From: Carboxylicivirga litoralis
Lineage (GTDB): Bacteria > Bacteroidota > Bacteroidia > Bacteroidales > Marinilabiliaceae
NCBI RefSeq assembly: GCF_025499605.1
Contig: NZ_JAFMVC010000018.1
Coordinates: 1 to 64,000, forward strand
Length of the DNA stretch: 64,000 nucleotides
Direction: 5' to 3'
Below, piece after piece: positions 56,076-64,000 of this stretch; position 1 is the stretch's first letter, and every line of letters starts with the position of its first letter. The translations under genes and the position numbers were made by a program. The notes below the pieces were generated by a model, which was not told the origin of the DNA, made no database searches, and saw only the letters and a program-made list of their open reading frames with translations.

Positions 56076-56969
56076 ATGCAAGTGAAACAAACAACATTTA
56101 AGCGGCGCACCATGCTTTACATTCCTGGCAACAACCCTGCTATGCTACAACAAGGGAGTGTTTATGGTGCCGATGGCGTTTTGCTCGATTTAGAAGATGC
56201 CGTTGCTTTAAATCAAAAAGATGCAGCGCGAATTTTAGTGTCGCACATGCTCCAATATATTTCTTACGAAGGCTGCGAAGTGACGGTTCGTGTCAATCAT
56301 ATTGATACACCATTTGGCTTAGAAGATTTAAAGCAGATTGTACCCTTACAGCCTGATGCGATTCGTTTGCCAAAGGTTGAAACTTTAGAGGAGATTGAAC
56401 GCATTATCACCGTGATAGAGCGAATTGAAGACGAGCATCAGCTACCACACGACCAGATGAAAGTACATGTGATGATTGAAACGGCTCTGGGTGTGCAAAA
56501 TGTTTACGACATCGCAAAATTTTCACCGCGTATTGATGCTATTTCCATTGGCGGACAGGATTTGGCAGCCGATATGCAATTGGTGAAAGCCAATGATGGC
56601 ATTGGCATCGATTATGCCCGCAAGCAGATTGTGATGGCGGCCAAAGCCTGTAAAATTGATGTTTTCGATACTGTTTTCGTGGATGTGGAAAATGAAGACG
56701 GCTTGCGCGAAGAAGCCGAGTACATCAAAAAGCTTGGTTTTACGGGTAAAGCCATTATCAATCCGCGCCAAATTGAAATAGTTAACGAGGTATTTACACC
56801 TACTGAGCTGGAGATTCGGAAAGCAGCTAAAATCGTTAAAGCCTTTGAGCGCAATAAAGCTGAAGGTATTGGTGTGTTTGCTGTTGATGGTAAAATGGTT
56901 GATGCACCCGTTGTTCAACGTGCTTTACGTGTGTTGGAAATGGCTGATATTGATGTTGAATCACTTTAA
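56076..56969 (+). CDS. citE: Citrate lyase beta subunit
   Basis: It cleaves citryl-ACP to oxaloacetate and acetyl-ACP. RRTMLYIPGNNPAMLQ near the N-terminus, GVLLDLEDAVALNQKDAAR (Glu and Asp binding Mg), VRVNHIDTPFG, and MIETALGVQNVYDIA plus ISIGGQDLAADM define the HpcH/HpaI-type TIM barrel of CitE. 297 residues is normal. It is tightly packed between citD and citF. Confidence 0.96.
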   Translation: MQVKQTTFKRRTMLYIPGNNPAMLQQGSVYGADGVLLDLEDAVALNQKDAARILVSHMLQYISYEGCEVTVRVNHIDTPFGLEDLKQIVPLQPDAIRLPKVETLEEIERIITVIERIEDEHQLPHDQMKVHVMIETALGVQNVYDIAKFSPRIDAISIGGQDLAADMQLVKANDGIGIDYARKQIVMAAKACKIDVFDTVFVDVENEDGLREEAEYIKKLGFTGKAIINPRQIEIVNEVFTPTELEIRKAAKIVKAFERNKAEGIGVFAVDGKMVDAPVVQRALRVLEMADIDVESL

Positions 56970-56980
56970 TTCTGACTATT

Positions 56981-58534
56981 GTGAAAAATAAAGTAAATAT
57001 AGATATACCCGAGGAGCTGGCCGGAGTTGGAAAGCTCGAACCATTTGAAGGCTCATTTACCAAGCTTAAGAAAGGCTGGATGGAGGAAAAAACAGTGCCA
57101 CCGCCTAACAAAGCTAAGATGCCACACTCCAACAAAATGTGTGAATCATTGCGTGAGGCCATCATAAAATCCAATCCAAAGGATGGTATGACAGTTTCGT
57201 TCCATCATCATTTGCGAGGGGGGGATAATTTAATTTGCGAATCGATTAAAATATTAGCCGAATTAGGCATTAAGGATATCACATTGGCAGCAAGTAGTTT
57301 GACAACTGCGCATGATCCTATTCTACCTTATTTTAAAGATGGAACCATAACGCAGATTTATGCCAGCGGTATCCGTGGCGAGTTGGGAAGAGCCATTGCC
57401 GAAGGTGTGTTACCAAAGCCTTTTGTAATTCACTCGCATGGAGGTCGTGTTCGAAGCGTTCATACGGGTAAAATTAAGATTGATTTAGCCATTTTGGCGG
57501 CATCGGCATCTGATATTGAGGGAAATGCCACAGGAGCCCATGGTAAGTCGGCTTTCGGTTCTATGGGCTATGCTGCTATTGATTCGTGGTATGCCAAACA
57601 AGTCATTGTGGTGACCGATAATATCGTGGATTACCCATGTGTACCACAGTCAATTACGCAAAACTACATTGATTATGTCGTTAAAGTGGATTCCATTGGT
57701 GACCCATCTAAGATTGCGGGAGGAACAACACGTATTACTAAAGCGCCAATGGATTTGCAAATTGCACGACTAGCTGCTGAGGTGATTGAACGCTCTGGCG
57801 AATTGAAAGAAGGTTTTAGTTTCCAGGTTGGAGCAGGAGGAGCTTCATTAGCTGTGGCCAAGTACATTCGGAAAATTATGAAGAAACGTGCTATTAAGGG
57901 CAGTTTCTTGTTAGGAGGCGTCACTTCATACGGTGTTGATATGCTTAATGAAGGATTGTTCAGCTCTATTTTCGATGTGCAGTCATTTGATGCAGCTGTG
58001 AGTTCTTCTTTAATGGAGAATCCATACCACATTGAAATTCCAGCCGGATTATATGCTAATCCATTTAATTGTGGTTGTATGACCAATAAGCTGGATATTG
58101 TTGTATTGGGAGCTTTGGAAATTGATACTAATTTTAATGTGAATGTGATAACTGGTTCTGAAGGGTATGTGCGTGGCGCATCAGGAGGACACAGCGACAC
58201 TGCTTCTGGAGCTACTTTAACAGTGGTGGTTTGTCCATCGTTCCGAGGTCGAATTCCAATTGTGAAAAAGAAAGTGCACACCATTGTTACACCAGGTGAA
58301 AGTATTGATGTGCTGGTGACTGAACGTGGTATTTGTGTAAATCCTCAACGCCCTGAGTTGAAGGCTAACCTGGAAGCCGCTGGCATTAAAGTAAAAGATA
58401 TAGAAGCTTTGGCCAACGAGGTGGAAGGTATTACTGGCTTAGCTAAACCAATTGAAACAACCGACCGAATAGTGGGCATTGTTGAGTACCGCGATGGAAC
58501 TGTTATCGATGTTATTCGTCAAGTGAAAGAGTAA
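56981..58534 (+). CDS. citF: Citrate lyase alpha subunit
   Basis: The transferase that swaps acetate for citrate on the carrier protein. 517 residues, with KMCESLREAIIKSNPKDGMT, TVSFHHHLRGGD, HSHGGRVRSVHTGKI and ASDIEGNATGAHGKSAFGSM, and a C-terminal GGHSDTASGATLTVVV. The start codon is GTG at 56981 (no suitable ATG), eleven bases past citE. Its stop TAA overlaps the next ATG by one base. Confidence 0.96.
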   Translation: MKNKVNIDIPEELAGVGKLEPFEGSFTKLKKGWMEEKTVPPPNKAKMPHSNKMCESLREAIIKSNPKDGMTVSFHHHLRGGDNLICESIKILAELGIKDITLAASSLTTAHDPILPYFKDGTITQIYASGIRGELGRAIAEGVLPKPFVIHSHGGRVRSVHTGKIKIDLAILAASASDIEGNATGAHGKSAFGSMGYAAIDSWYAKQVIVVTDNIVDYPCVPQSITQNYIDYVVKVDSIGDPSKIAGGTTRITKAPMDLQIARLAAEVIERSGELKEGFSFQVGAGGASLAVAKYIRKIMKKRAIKGSFLLGGVTSYGVDMLNEGLFSSIFDVQSFDAAVSSSLMENPYHIEIPAGLYANPFNCGCMTNKLDIVVLGALEIDTNFNVNVITGSEGYVRGASGGHSDTASGATLTVVVCPSFRGRIPIVKKKVHTIVTPGESIDVLVTERGICVNPQRPELKANLEAAGIKVKDIEALANEVEGITGLAKPIETTDRIVGIVEYRDGTVIDVIRQVKE

Positions 58535-59946
58535 TGGAACTATTGCAGGAAGCGGAAATATTTGCTCAACTTTTGAACGCCAGGGAAAAGCGACAAGATG
58601 ACAAGTTGAAGATGATTGCTGATGGCTTTCATTTAGTGTCGTTGCAGCTCAATATCCCTGGTCTTCCGAAGTCAAATGCTCAACTTTTTGAATTTGTTAA
58701 GGAGGTTGATAAAGCTTTTCGCATTTTCCTATTGAGTCATCATCCGAATTGTAAATGGCAAACGAAACAGATTTTAAGCGATGTGGCTGGCGATGCTGTT
58801 CTCTATCTTTTTAAGCAGGAACAAATTGACAAAAATGATTTAAAAGCAATAACCGAGGCGTTTGAAGGCTATTTTAAATTGGGACGAATTGTTGATTTGG
58901 ATGTATTGGCATCCGACGGTCATCCTGTTTCATCCGGAAAAGCAAAAGCCTGTTTTATCTGCCATTATGCTGCTGAAGAATGCAGAAAGACGAAGCGGCA
59001 TACGATTGAAGAGGTGAGACAGGCCATGCTTGATGCTATAAATAAGTTTATAGAACAACAGAAGCAGGCAGATTTGGTGAATAAAGTGGCTTCTTATGCA
59101 ATTAGTGGTCTTCTGCACGAAGTGGCTTTAAATCCCAAGCCGGGATTGGTTTGCCGGAATTCAGCCGGGGCTCATACCGATATGGATTTTATTAGCTTTA
59201 TTAATTCAATAGCAGCCTTATCGCCGTATTTTATAGAGATTAACAACTTTGCATTGTCTTTTGATGGTGCTGATGTAGCTAAAGCATTACCACAAATCAG
59301 AACCATTGGCCTTAAAATGGAAGCGGCCATGTATGAGGCAACTGGTGATGTCAATACGCATAAGGGGGCTATTTTTCTGATGGCATTGGTTTGTTTTGCT
59401 GTTACCAGAGTTGTTAAAAAAAATGGGTGTTTAAAAATCAATGCGTTATCTTCTATTATTCAGCAAATAACGCGTGGTATGGTGCAAAAGGAATTGTGCC
59501 TGGTTGGCAATGATGCAGAATTAACTCATGGTCAGCAGTGTTTTAAGAAATACGGCTTACAGGCGGCCGGAGCCAGGGGAGAAGCAGAGCAGGGATTGCC
59601 AACTGTGCTTCACCACGCTTTACCATTGTTACAGGAGCGGATAAAAAAGCCATTTTCATCATATACAGATGTTGAATTAAATGAACTATTGGTGCCTGTT
59701 TTGCTGAAGGTTATGTCGCTTAATAACGATACAAATATTCTATTTCGCCACGATGTAAAGGTGCTGGAAGCGATAAAGCAAAAAGCTGGTCAGGCAAAAG
59801 TAGCGTGGGAGAGTGGTGATAAAGAACCTTATTATGACTTGGTGCAATGGTGTAATACTTCAAAAATATCGCCGGGTGGATCGGCGGATCTATTAGCATT
59901 AACTATAACTTTGTGTCATTGTAAGACTGAATTTGCTAAAAAATAG
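58534..59946 (+). CDS. citXG: Fused CitX holo-ACP synthase and CitG triphosphoribosyl-dephospho-CoA synthase, 470 aa
   Basis: Residues 1-170 match CitX, which loads the prosthetic group onto CitD (LNIPGLPKSNAQLFEFVKEV near 28-47). Residues about 185-470 match CitG, which builds the prosthetic-group precursor from dephospho-CoA and ATP (LHEVALNPKPGLVCRNSAGA, then GDVNTHKGAIFLMAL, and ARGEAEQGLPTV). The CitX-CitG fusion is known in other bacteria, where the two steps follow each other. ATG overlaps the citF stop (TAATG). Confidence 0.92.
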   Translation: MELLQEAEIFAQLLNAREKRQDDKLKMIADGFHLVSLQLNIPGLPKSNAQLFEFVKEVDKAFRIFLLSHHPNCKWQTKQILSDVAGDAVLYLFKQEQIDKNDLKAITEAFEGYFKLGRIVDLDVLASDGHPVSSGKAKACFICHYAAEECRKTKRHTIEEVRQAMLDAINKFIEQQKQADLVNKVASYAISGLLHEVALNPKPGLVCRNSAGAHTDMDFISFINSIAALSPYFIEINNFALSFDGADVAKALPQIRTIGLKMEAAMYEATGDVNTHKGAIFLMALVCFAVTRVVKKNGCLKINALSSIIQQITRGMVQKELCLVGNDAELTHGQQCFKKYGLQAAGARGEAEQGLPTVLHHALPLLQERIKKPFSSYTDVELNELLVPVLLKVMSLNNDTNILFRHDVKVLEAIKQKAGQAKVAWESGDKEPYYDLVQWCNTSKISPGGSADLLALTITLCHCKTEFAKK

Positions 59947-59948
59947 TT

Positions 59949-61025
59949 ATGATTGAGAATTCAGATTTTAGAATTGAAGAGCCGGATTTGAGTAGTAAGT
60001 TTGATGTGGAGTTGATAAGGCGCTTTTTGTCTCCACTTGGATTTTATTTTGATGAATCAACTGTTGAGTACAGTGTGATTCTTTATACTTTAAATGATGA
60101 TATTGTTGGTGTTGGTTCGTGTCAGGGGAAGATTTTGAAATATGTAGCAGTAGCTCCTCAGTTTCGCGAATCAGGTGCTTTTGCACATATTGTTACTCAT
60201 CTGACAGAGCGCGTAATGAGTCAATATCAACAGGCTTTTGTATTTACCCGTCCTGATAATATCAGTCGTTTCGAAGGTATTGGCTATCGTCATATAGCTT
60301 CAGCACAGCCTTTAATTTCAGTTCTTGAATTTGGCTATCAGAGTATCGATGATTATAAACAATATTTGCAGTCGATAAAGTACGACAAACAAGCAGAGAA
60401 AGTGGCAGCCATCGTTATTAATGGGAATCCATATACTTTAGGGCACCAATATTTAATTGAGAAGGCATCAACGGAGAATGACTGGTTGTATGTTTTTGTT
60501 GTGCAGGCCGAAAAATCAACATTTTCGTTTAGCGATCGTTTTGAAATGATTCGTCTGGGAACGCAACATCTGTCGAATATTCAGCTTGTAAAGGGTGGTG
60601 AGTACATTGTTTCGTGCGCAACATTTCCCAATTATTTTCTGAAGAACGAAGCGCCCGACGCCATCACACAAAAACAAGCGGAGTTAGATATTGAGATTTT
60701 TAGTCAACATATAGCGCCTTTATTAGGAATTAATAAAAGATATGTTGGAACGGAAAACTACTGTGCAACTACTGCATTGTATAATAAGGCGATGAAAACC
60801 ATTTTGCCAACGAAAGGTGTGGCGTTTTGTGAGGTGCAGCGATTAGAAACCGGGAAAAAGGACGGTGGTTTTATTAGTGCCAGCAAAGTGCGCGAGGCTA
60901 TTAAGGCTCATCAGAGAAGTAAATTAGGTGAACTTCTGCCTGAAACAACCATTTTGTACCTAAAAGACAAATTAGATTTGGATACGGTTGAACAGCGCTT
61001 AAGGCATACTGCGGTAAGGCACTAA
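59949..61025 (+). CDS. citC: Citrate lyase ligase (acetate:SH-citrate lyase ligase)
   Basis: It acetylates the citrate lyase carrier with acetate and ATP to switch the complex on. The N-terminal third is GNAT-like (VGVGSCQGKILKYVAVAPQF). The nucleotidyltransferase part shows AAIVINGNPYTLGHQYLIEKA (about 151-171; the NPxTxGH motif) and FISASKVREAIK near 318-329. 358 residues is normal. It is last in the operon, two bases after citXG; in many operons citC comes first. Confidence 0.95.
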   Translation: MIENSDFRIEEPDLSSKFDVELIRRFLSPLGFYFDESTVEYSVILYTLNDDIVGVGSCQGKILKYVAVAPQFRESGAFAHIVTHLTERVMSQYQQAFVFTRPDNISRFEGIGYRHIASAQPLISVLEFGYQSIDDYKQYLQSIKYDKQAEKVAAIVINGNPYTLGHQYLIEKASTENDWLYVFVVQAEKSTFSFSDRFEMIRLGTQHLSNIQLVKGGEYIVSCATFPNYFLKNEAPDAITQKQAELDIEIFSQHIAPLLGINKRYVGTENYCATTALYNKAMKTILPTKGVAFCEVQRLETGKKDGGFISASKVREAIKAHQRSKLGELLPETTILYLKDKLDLDTVEQRLRHTAVRH

Positions 61026-61050
61026 AAAAACCGCTTACGCGGTTTTTATT
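61024..61050 (+). terminator. Terminator between citC and the convergent STAS gene
   Basis: AACCGC-TTAC-GCGGTT with an A run on the left and T run on the right; suited to stop transcription on both strands. Confidence 0.85.
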
Positions 61051-61056
61051 TTAGTA

Positions 61057-61383
61057 TTATGCTATTTGTTCTTCTGAATCGAAAATATCAAAAACCTTAT
61101 CGAGCTTCATGAGTTTTAATAAGCTCAATACTTCTGCTTTAATACAGCATAATTGAAAAGTACCACCGTTTTGGCGGGCCGTTTTTAATGCACTAATTAA
61201 AGTGCCAATGCCAGTACTATCAATAAAGCTAATGTTAGACAAGTTGAGTATCATTTTAGCACCTTGAGATGATAAAGCAGCTGTTAAATCAGCTTTTACT
61301 TCTGCGGCTACTGTAGCATTTAAACGATTGGTTTCTGCAAGTGAGCCATACTTTATACCATCTTGTTCTTTAACTTGTAGCAT
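61057..61383 (-). CDS. STAS-domain anti-anti-sigma-type protein, 108 aa
   Basis: A single STAS domain like SpoIIAA/RsbV: LNLSNISFIDSTGIGTLISA (about 63-82) holds the conserved phosphorylatable Ser of D-S-T-G. Such proteins bind anti-sigma kinases or act in partner-switch modules. It lies 14 bp after the Hpt gene on the same strand, suggesting one signalling unit, but no kinase, phosphatase or sigma factor is nearby. The partner is unknown. Confidence 0.88.
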   Translation of the reverse strand: MLQVKEQDGIKYGSLAETNRLNATVAAEVKADLTAALSSQGAKMILNLSNISFIDSTGIGTLISALKTARQNGGTFQLCCIKAEVLSLLKLMKLDKVFDIFDSEEQIA

Positions 61384-61397
61384 ATTTTTTGGTTTAT

Positions 61398-61853
61398 TTA
61401 ATTCTCTAAAACCTCCTGTAGCTCAGATAATGCTGATTCACAGGTGTGGTTAAAATGGTTAATTAATTCTTTTACTGAGCTTTCATTTTTATTAGCCAAC
61501 AACCATTCTTTCCGTTCATCAGAATAGCTATCAACACTTTTTTGTATTTGAACAGCTTCTTCGCTGTCAGCTTGCAAGCCGTCCAACTTCAAAAGTTTAG
61601 CAATCAATTCAAGATTCTTTAAATCCTTATTACCTAACTCTTCCATTCCCATTGACATCACCGATGATTTAGCTTTGTGAGCTACAGCAGCAATTTTACT
61701 CCAATCTTTAGAGGAAAGAGCTTCATCAAATCCGTCTTTAAATTCAGGAATCTGCTCAATAAAAATACTTATCAATTCTTTAATAAGGTCATAACTGCCA
61801 TCTGTAATACTTTCCAGATAACCTAAGTCAATGTGCGAATATGGGTTTGGCAT
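61398..61853 (-). CDS. Hpt-domain phosphotransfer protein, 151 aa
   Basis: A four-helix Hpt domain with the phosphorylated His in AAVAHKAKSSVMSMGMEEL (His59, followed by the typical K-S-S). It carries phosphate between a hybrid histidine kinase and response regulators. No kinase is adjacent, so it is an orphan phosphotransmitter encoded with a STAS protein. There is no membrane segment. It is divergent from gcvT. Confidence 0.88.
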   Translation of the reverse strand: MPNPYSHIDLGYLESITDGSYDLIKELISIFIEQIPEFKDGFDEALSSKDWSKIAAVAHKAKSSVMSMGMEELGNKDLKNLELIAKLLKLDGLQADSEEAVQIQKSVDSYSDERKEWLLANKNESSVKELINHFNHTCESALSELQEVLEN

Positions 61854-61992
61854 ATGTATTATTAATTAATGATGCTCAAATTACAAATTATTTGGCAAAA
61901 GTAACTTTTTTAAACGAATTTATTTATTTGCATTCAAATGTCACAGTGACGAGGTGATATTAGTTAGCTTTTTAAGCCAATAATTATCATTT

Positions 61993-62021
61993 TTTGGCAG
62001 TTGAATATTTGTTTACATTTG
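61993..62021 (+). promoter_or_regulatory. Bacteroidota-type promoter for gcvT
   Basis: TTTG (61993-61996) and TACATTTG (62014-62021) are 17 bases apart, matching the -33/-7 pattern. The start codon is 82 bases downstream. No glycine riboswitch pattern is seen in the leader. Confidence 0.5.
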
Positions 62022-62102
62022 TTCAATTGCTCACGGTAATATTTGTTACTGTACAACGAAGCAATAATTAACCGAAATAATAAAGATTAATAGCGTTATA
62101 AA

Positions 62103-63185
62103 ATGAAAAGAACGGCCTTTTACAAGTTTCACGAGTCATTTGGAGCAAAGATTGTTTCCTTTGCAGGTTATGAAATGCCAATTGAATATTCAGGTATTAA
62201 CAACGAACACATGACCGTGCGTAACGGTGTAGGTGTTTTTGATGTGTCGCACATGGGTGAGTTTTGGGTAAAAGGGCCTAAGGCTTTCGAATTGGTGCAA
62301 AAAGTTACTTCTAACGATGTAGCAGCTTTATCTGTTGGACAAGCGCAATATTCATGTTTTCCTAATGGTAAAGGTGGTATTGTTGACGATTTACTGGTAT
62401 ACAAATACGAAGAAGAGAAGTATTTATTGGTGGTAAATGCAGCTAATATTGATAAAGATTGGGCCTGGGTGAACGAGCAAAACACCATGGGTGCTGAGTT
62501 GGAAAATGCCAGTGATGCAATTTCTCAGTTAGCCATTCAGGGACCGAAAGCAGAGGCTGTTCTTCAGAAATTAACTGATATTGATTTATCATCAGTGCCA
62601 TATTATACTTTTACTACAGGAGCCATTGCAGGTGCTGATGATGTGATTATTTCAAACACTGGTTATACTGGTTCAGGAGGCTTCGAGCTATACATGCACA
62701 ATGCCGATGCTGAAAAAGTATGGGAGGAAATTTTTAAAGCTGGTGAAGAAGAAGGAATTCTTCCAATTGGTTTAGCTGCCCGTGATACTTTACGTTTAGA
62801 GAAGGGGTTCTGCCTATATGGTAACGATATTGATGACACAACTTCGTCGATTGAAGCTGGATTAGGTTGGATTACTAAATTCAATGACGGCAATAAATTC
62901 ATTGATAGTGAATACTTGTTAAAGCAGAAAGAGGAAGGCGTTTCGAAACGTCTTAGAGGTTTTGTTTTGGAAGACAGAGGTATTCCACGTAAGGATTACG
63001 AAGTAGTGAATGCAAACGATGAAGTAATAGGTAGAGTTACATCTGGAACTATGTCGCCAATGCTTCAGAAAGGTATCGGTATGGCTTATATCAACAAAGG
63101 GTATACAAAGTTTGATACTGAAATCTTTATCAAAGTTCGTAACCGCAAGTTGAAAGCCAAAGTGGTTAAAATACCTTTTGTATAA
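62103..63185 (+). CDS. gcvT: Aminomethyltransferase (glycine cleavage T protein)
   Basis: It moves the aminomethyl carbon of glycine from the H protein to tetrahydrofolate, releasing ammonia. [20 protein letters not shown] near residue 22 and [17 protein letters not shown] follow family order; the folate-site Asp lies in [20 protein letters not shown] (about 82-101), and [20 protein letters not shown] is the second signature. 360 residues is normal. The other glycine-cleavage genes are not here; serC follows on the same strand, so one-carbon and serine genes are neighbours. Confidence 0.96.
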   Translation: MKRTAFYKFHESFGAKIVSFAGYEMPIEYSGINNEHMTVRNGVGVFDVSHMGEFWVKGPKAFELVQKVTSNDVAALSVGQAQYSCFPNGKGGIVDDLLVYKYEEEKYLLVVNAANIDKDWAWVNEQNTMGAELENASDAISQLAIQGPKAEAVLQKLTDIDLSSVPYYTFTTGAIAGADDVIISNTGYTGSGGFELYMHNADAEKVWEEIFKAGEEEGILPIGLAARDTLRLEKGFCLYGNDIDDTTSSIEAGLGWITKFNDGNKFIDSEYLLKQKEEGVSKRLRGFVLEDRGIPRKDYEVVNANDEVIGRVTSGTMSPMLQKGIGMAYINKGYTKFDTEIFIKVRNRKLKAKVVKIPFV

Positions 63186-63476
63186 TCTTGGTATAAGAAA
63201 AACTAATAAATATCGAACAAAAATGTGATAATTATCATGTTTTTGTTCCTCGTTTGAGTGTCGAAGTTAGAGTGTTGATATTTGGTGACTTAACAATTGA
63301 AGTTCATCCGTGTGAATAAAGAATACCATCAAATTTAGATAACTACTGCTTTTAATTTGTAAGCTATATTTTATCTGATTTTGTGTGCTTTGCACTAGAT
63401 ATTTCATAATTTTATACACTCAAAACATTAATCAAACAAACTAAAGTTAATTAGCAGTATTTAAATTTTTAATAAA

Positions 63477-64000
63477 ATGAAGATTCACAACTTTTCAGCA
63501 GGACCATCAATTTTGCCTGAGTCAACAATTAAAAACTCGGCAGAGGCCGTTTTAAATTTTGCCGGAACTGGCTTGTCTTTGTTAGAGGTTTCGCACCGTA
63601 GCAAAGAGTTTGTTGCTGTTATGGACGAAGCAACAGCTCTATTTAAAGAATTGTTGGACATTCCTGCAGGATACGAAGTGGTTTTCGTAGGTGGTGGTGC
63701 AAGTACACAATTCTGTATGGTTCCTTACAACTTAATGAAATCAAAAGCAGCTTACCTTAACACCGGTACATGGGCAAATAAAGCTTTAAAAGAAGCTAAA
63801 GGTTTTGGTGAGGTTGTAGAGGTTGCATCATCTAAAGATTCAATTTACAACCATATTCCCAAAGGATATGACATTCCTGCTGATGCAGATTATTTCCACA
63901 TCACAACCAATAATACTATATATGGTACTGAAATCAAGAAAGATCTTGATGTAAATGTACCTTTAGTAGCTGATATGTCTTCGGATATTTTCTCTCGTCC
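63477..64000 (+). CDS. serC: Phosphoserine aminotransferase, 5' part (cut by window end)
   Basis: The start [18 protein letters not shown] at 63477 and the following [16 protein letters not shown] and [17 protein letters not shown] are typical of SerC, which transaminates 3-phosphohydroxypyruvate to phosphoserine. About 174 codons are in the window, roughly half of the usual 355-360; the PLP-binding Lys lies beyond the edge. It lies 291 bp downstream of gcvT, with no clear terminator in between. Confidence 0.93.
   Translation, partial: MKIHNFSAGPSILPESTIKNSAEAVLNFAGTGLSLLEVSHRSKEFVAVMDEATALFKELLDIPAGYEVVFVGGGASTQFCMVPYNLMKSKAAYLNTGTWANKALKEAKGFGEVVEVASSKDSIYNHIPKGYDIPADADYFHITTNNTIYGTEIKKDLDVNVPLVADMSSDIFSR

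Noticed and set aside
62022-62102. Glycine riboswitch before gcvT
   Set aside because: The leader lacks the GGAGAG-type conserved elements of glycine aptamers and is too short for a tandem aptamer.

Overview
The window looks like chromosomal DNA of a Bacteroidota bacterium, most likely an anaerobic or facultative marine member of the Marinilabiliales. The phylum call rests on TAnnTTTG-type promoter elements, a UpxY-type antiterminator, SiaB/SiaC regulators, an HD-PycTM membrane protein, S9 and S41 exported peptidases, and a fused glycogen synthase/phosphorylase. The order-level placement is inference. No rRNA operon and no CRISPR array were seen.

Region 1 (1-6631) is the distal part of an integron gene-cassette array. 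Seven attC-like sites follow small + strand genes. In nearly every cassette the first bases (G^TT...) are the reverse complement of the R'' core box at its own 3' end, which is the signature of cassette insertion by an integron integrase. The cargo is unrecognised small proteins, most of them exported or membrane-bound. One gene carries an in-frame nonsense codon and one cassette has no convincing gene. The last attC is split by a 1,250-bp IS110-family element sitting in the loop of an attC-internal hairpin; its 216-bp leader is a candidate bridge RNA. No integrase gene is in the window; it would be expected to the left.

Region 2 (6632-18120): tRNA-Ser(UGA), an FKBP-type isomerase lipoprotein, an RsmI-like methylase, a BASS-like permease, a porin-like outer-membrane protein next to a Pit phosphate transporter with a PhoU-like tail, a LysE-family exporter, and the menaquinone operon menF-menD-menB.

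Region 3 (18121-34475): a run of a GAF-domain protein, polyphosphate kinase and an HD-PycTM protein; a 9-copy array with a 21-bp period; a Gly-rich lipoprotein; then a glycogen operon read leftward (debranching enzyme, GT4 glycosyltransferase, GH57 amylase, glycogen synthase/phosphorylase fusion). Polyphosphate, phosphate and glycogen storage genes therefore lie close together.

Region 4 (34476-55449) is mostly housekeeping: polysaccharide deacetylase, ClpB, UpxY plus sugar epimerase, an aspartyl protease with PDZ, GuaA, an S41 protease, the PnuC/NadR-like pair for nicotinamide riboside use, serine acetyltransferase, SiaB/SiaC, a very large ABCG-like half transporter, and an S9 peptidase.

Region 5 (55450-64000): a compact citrate lyase operon citD-citE-citF-citXG-citC, a convergent STAS/Hpt pair, gcvT, and the 5' part of serC running off the window.
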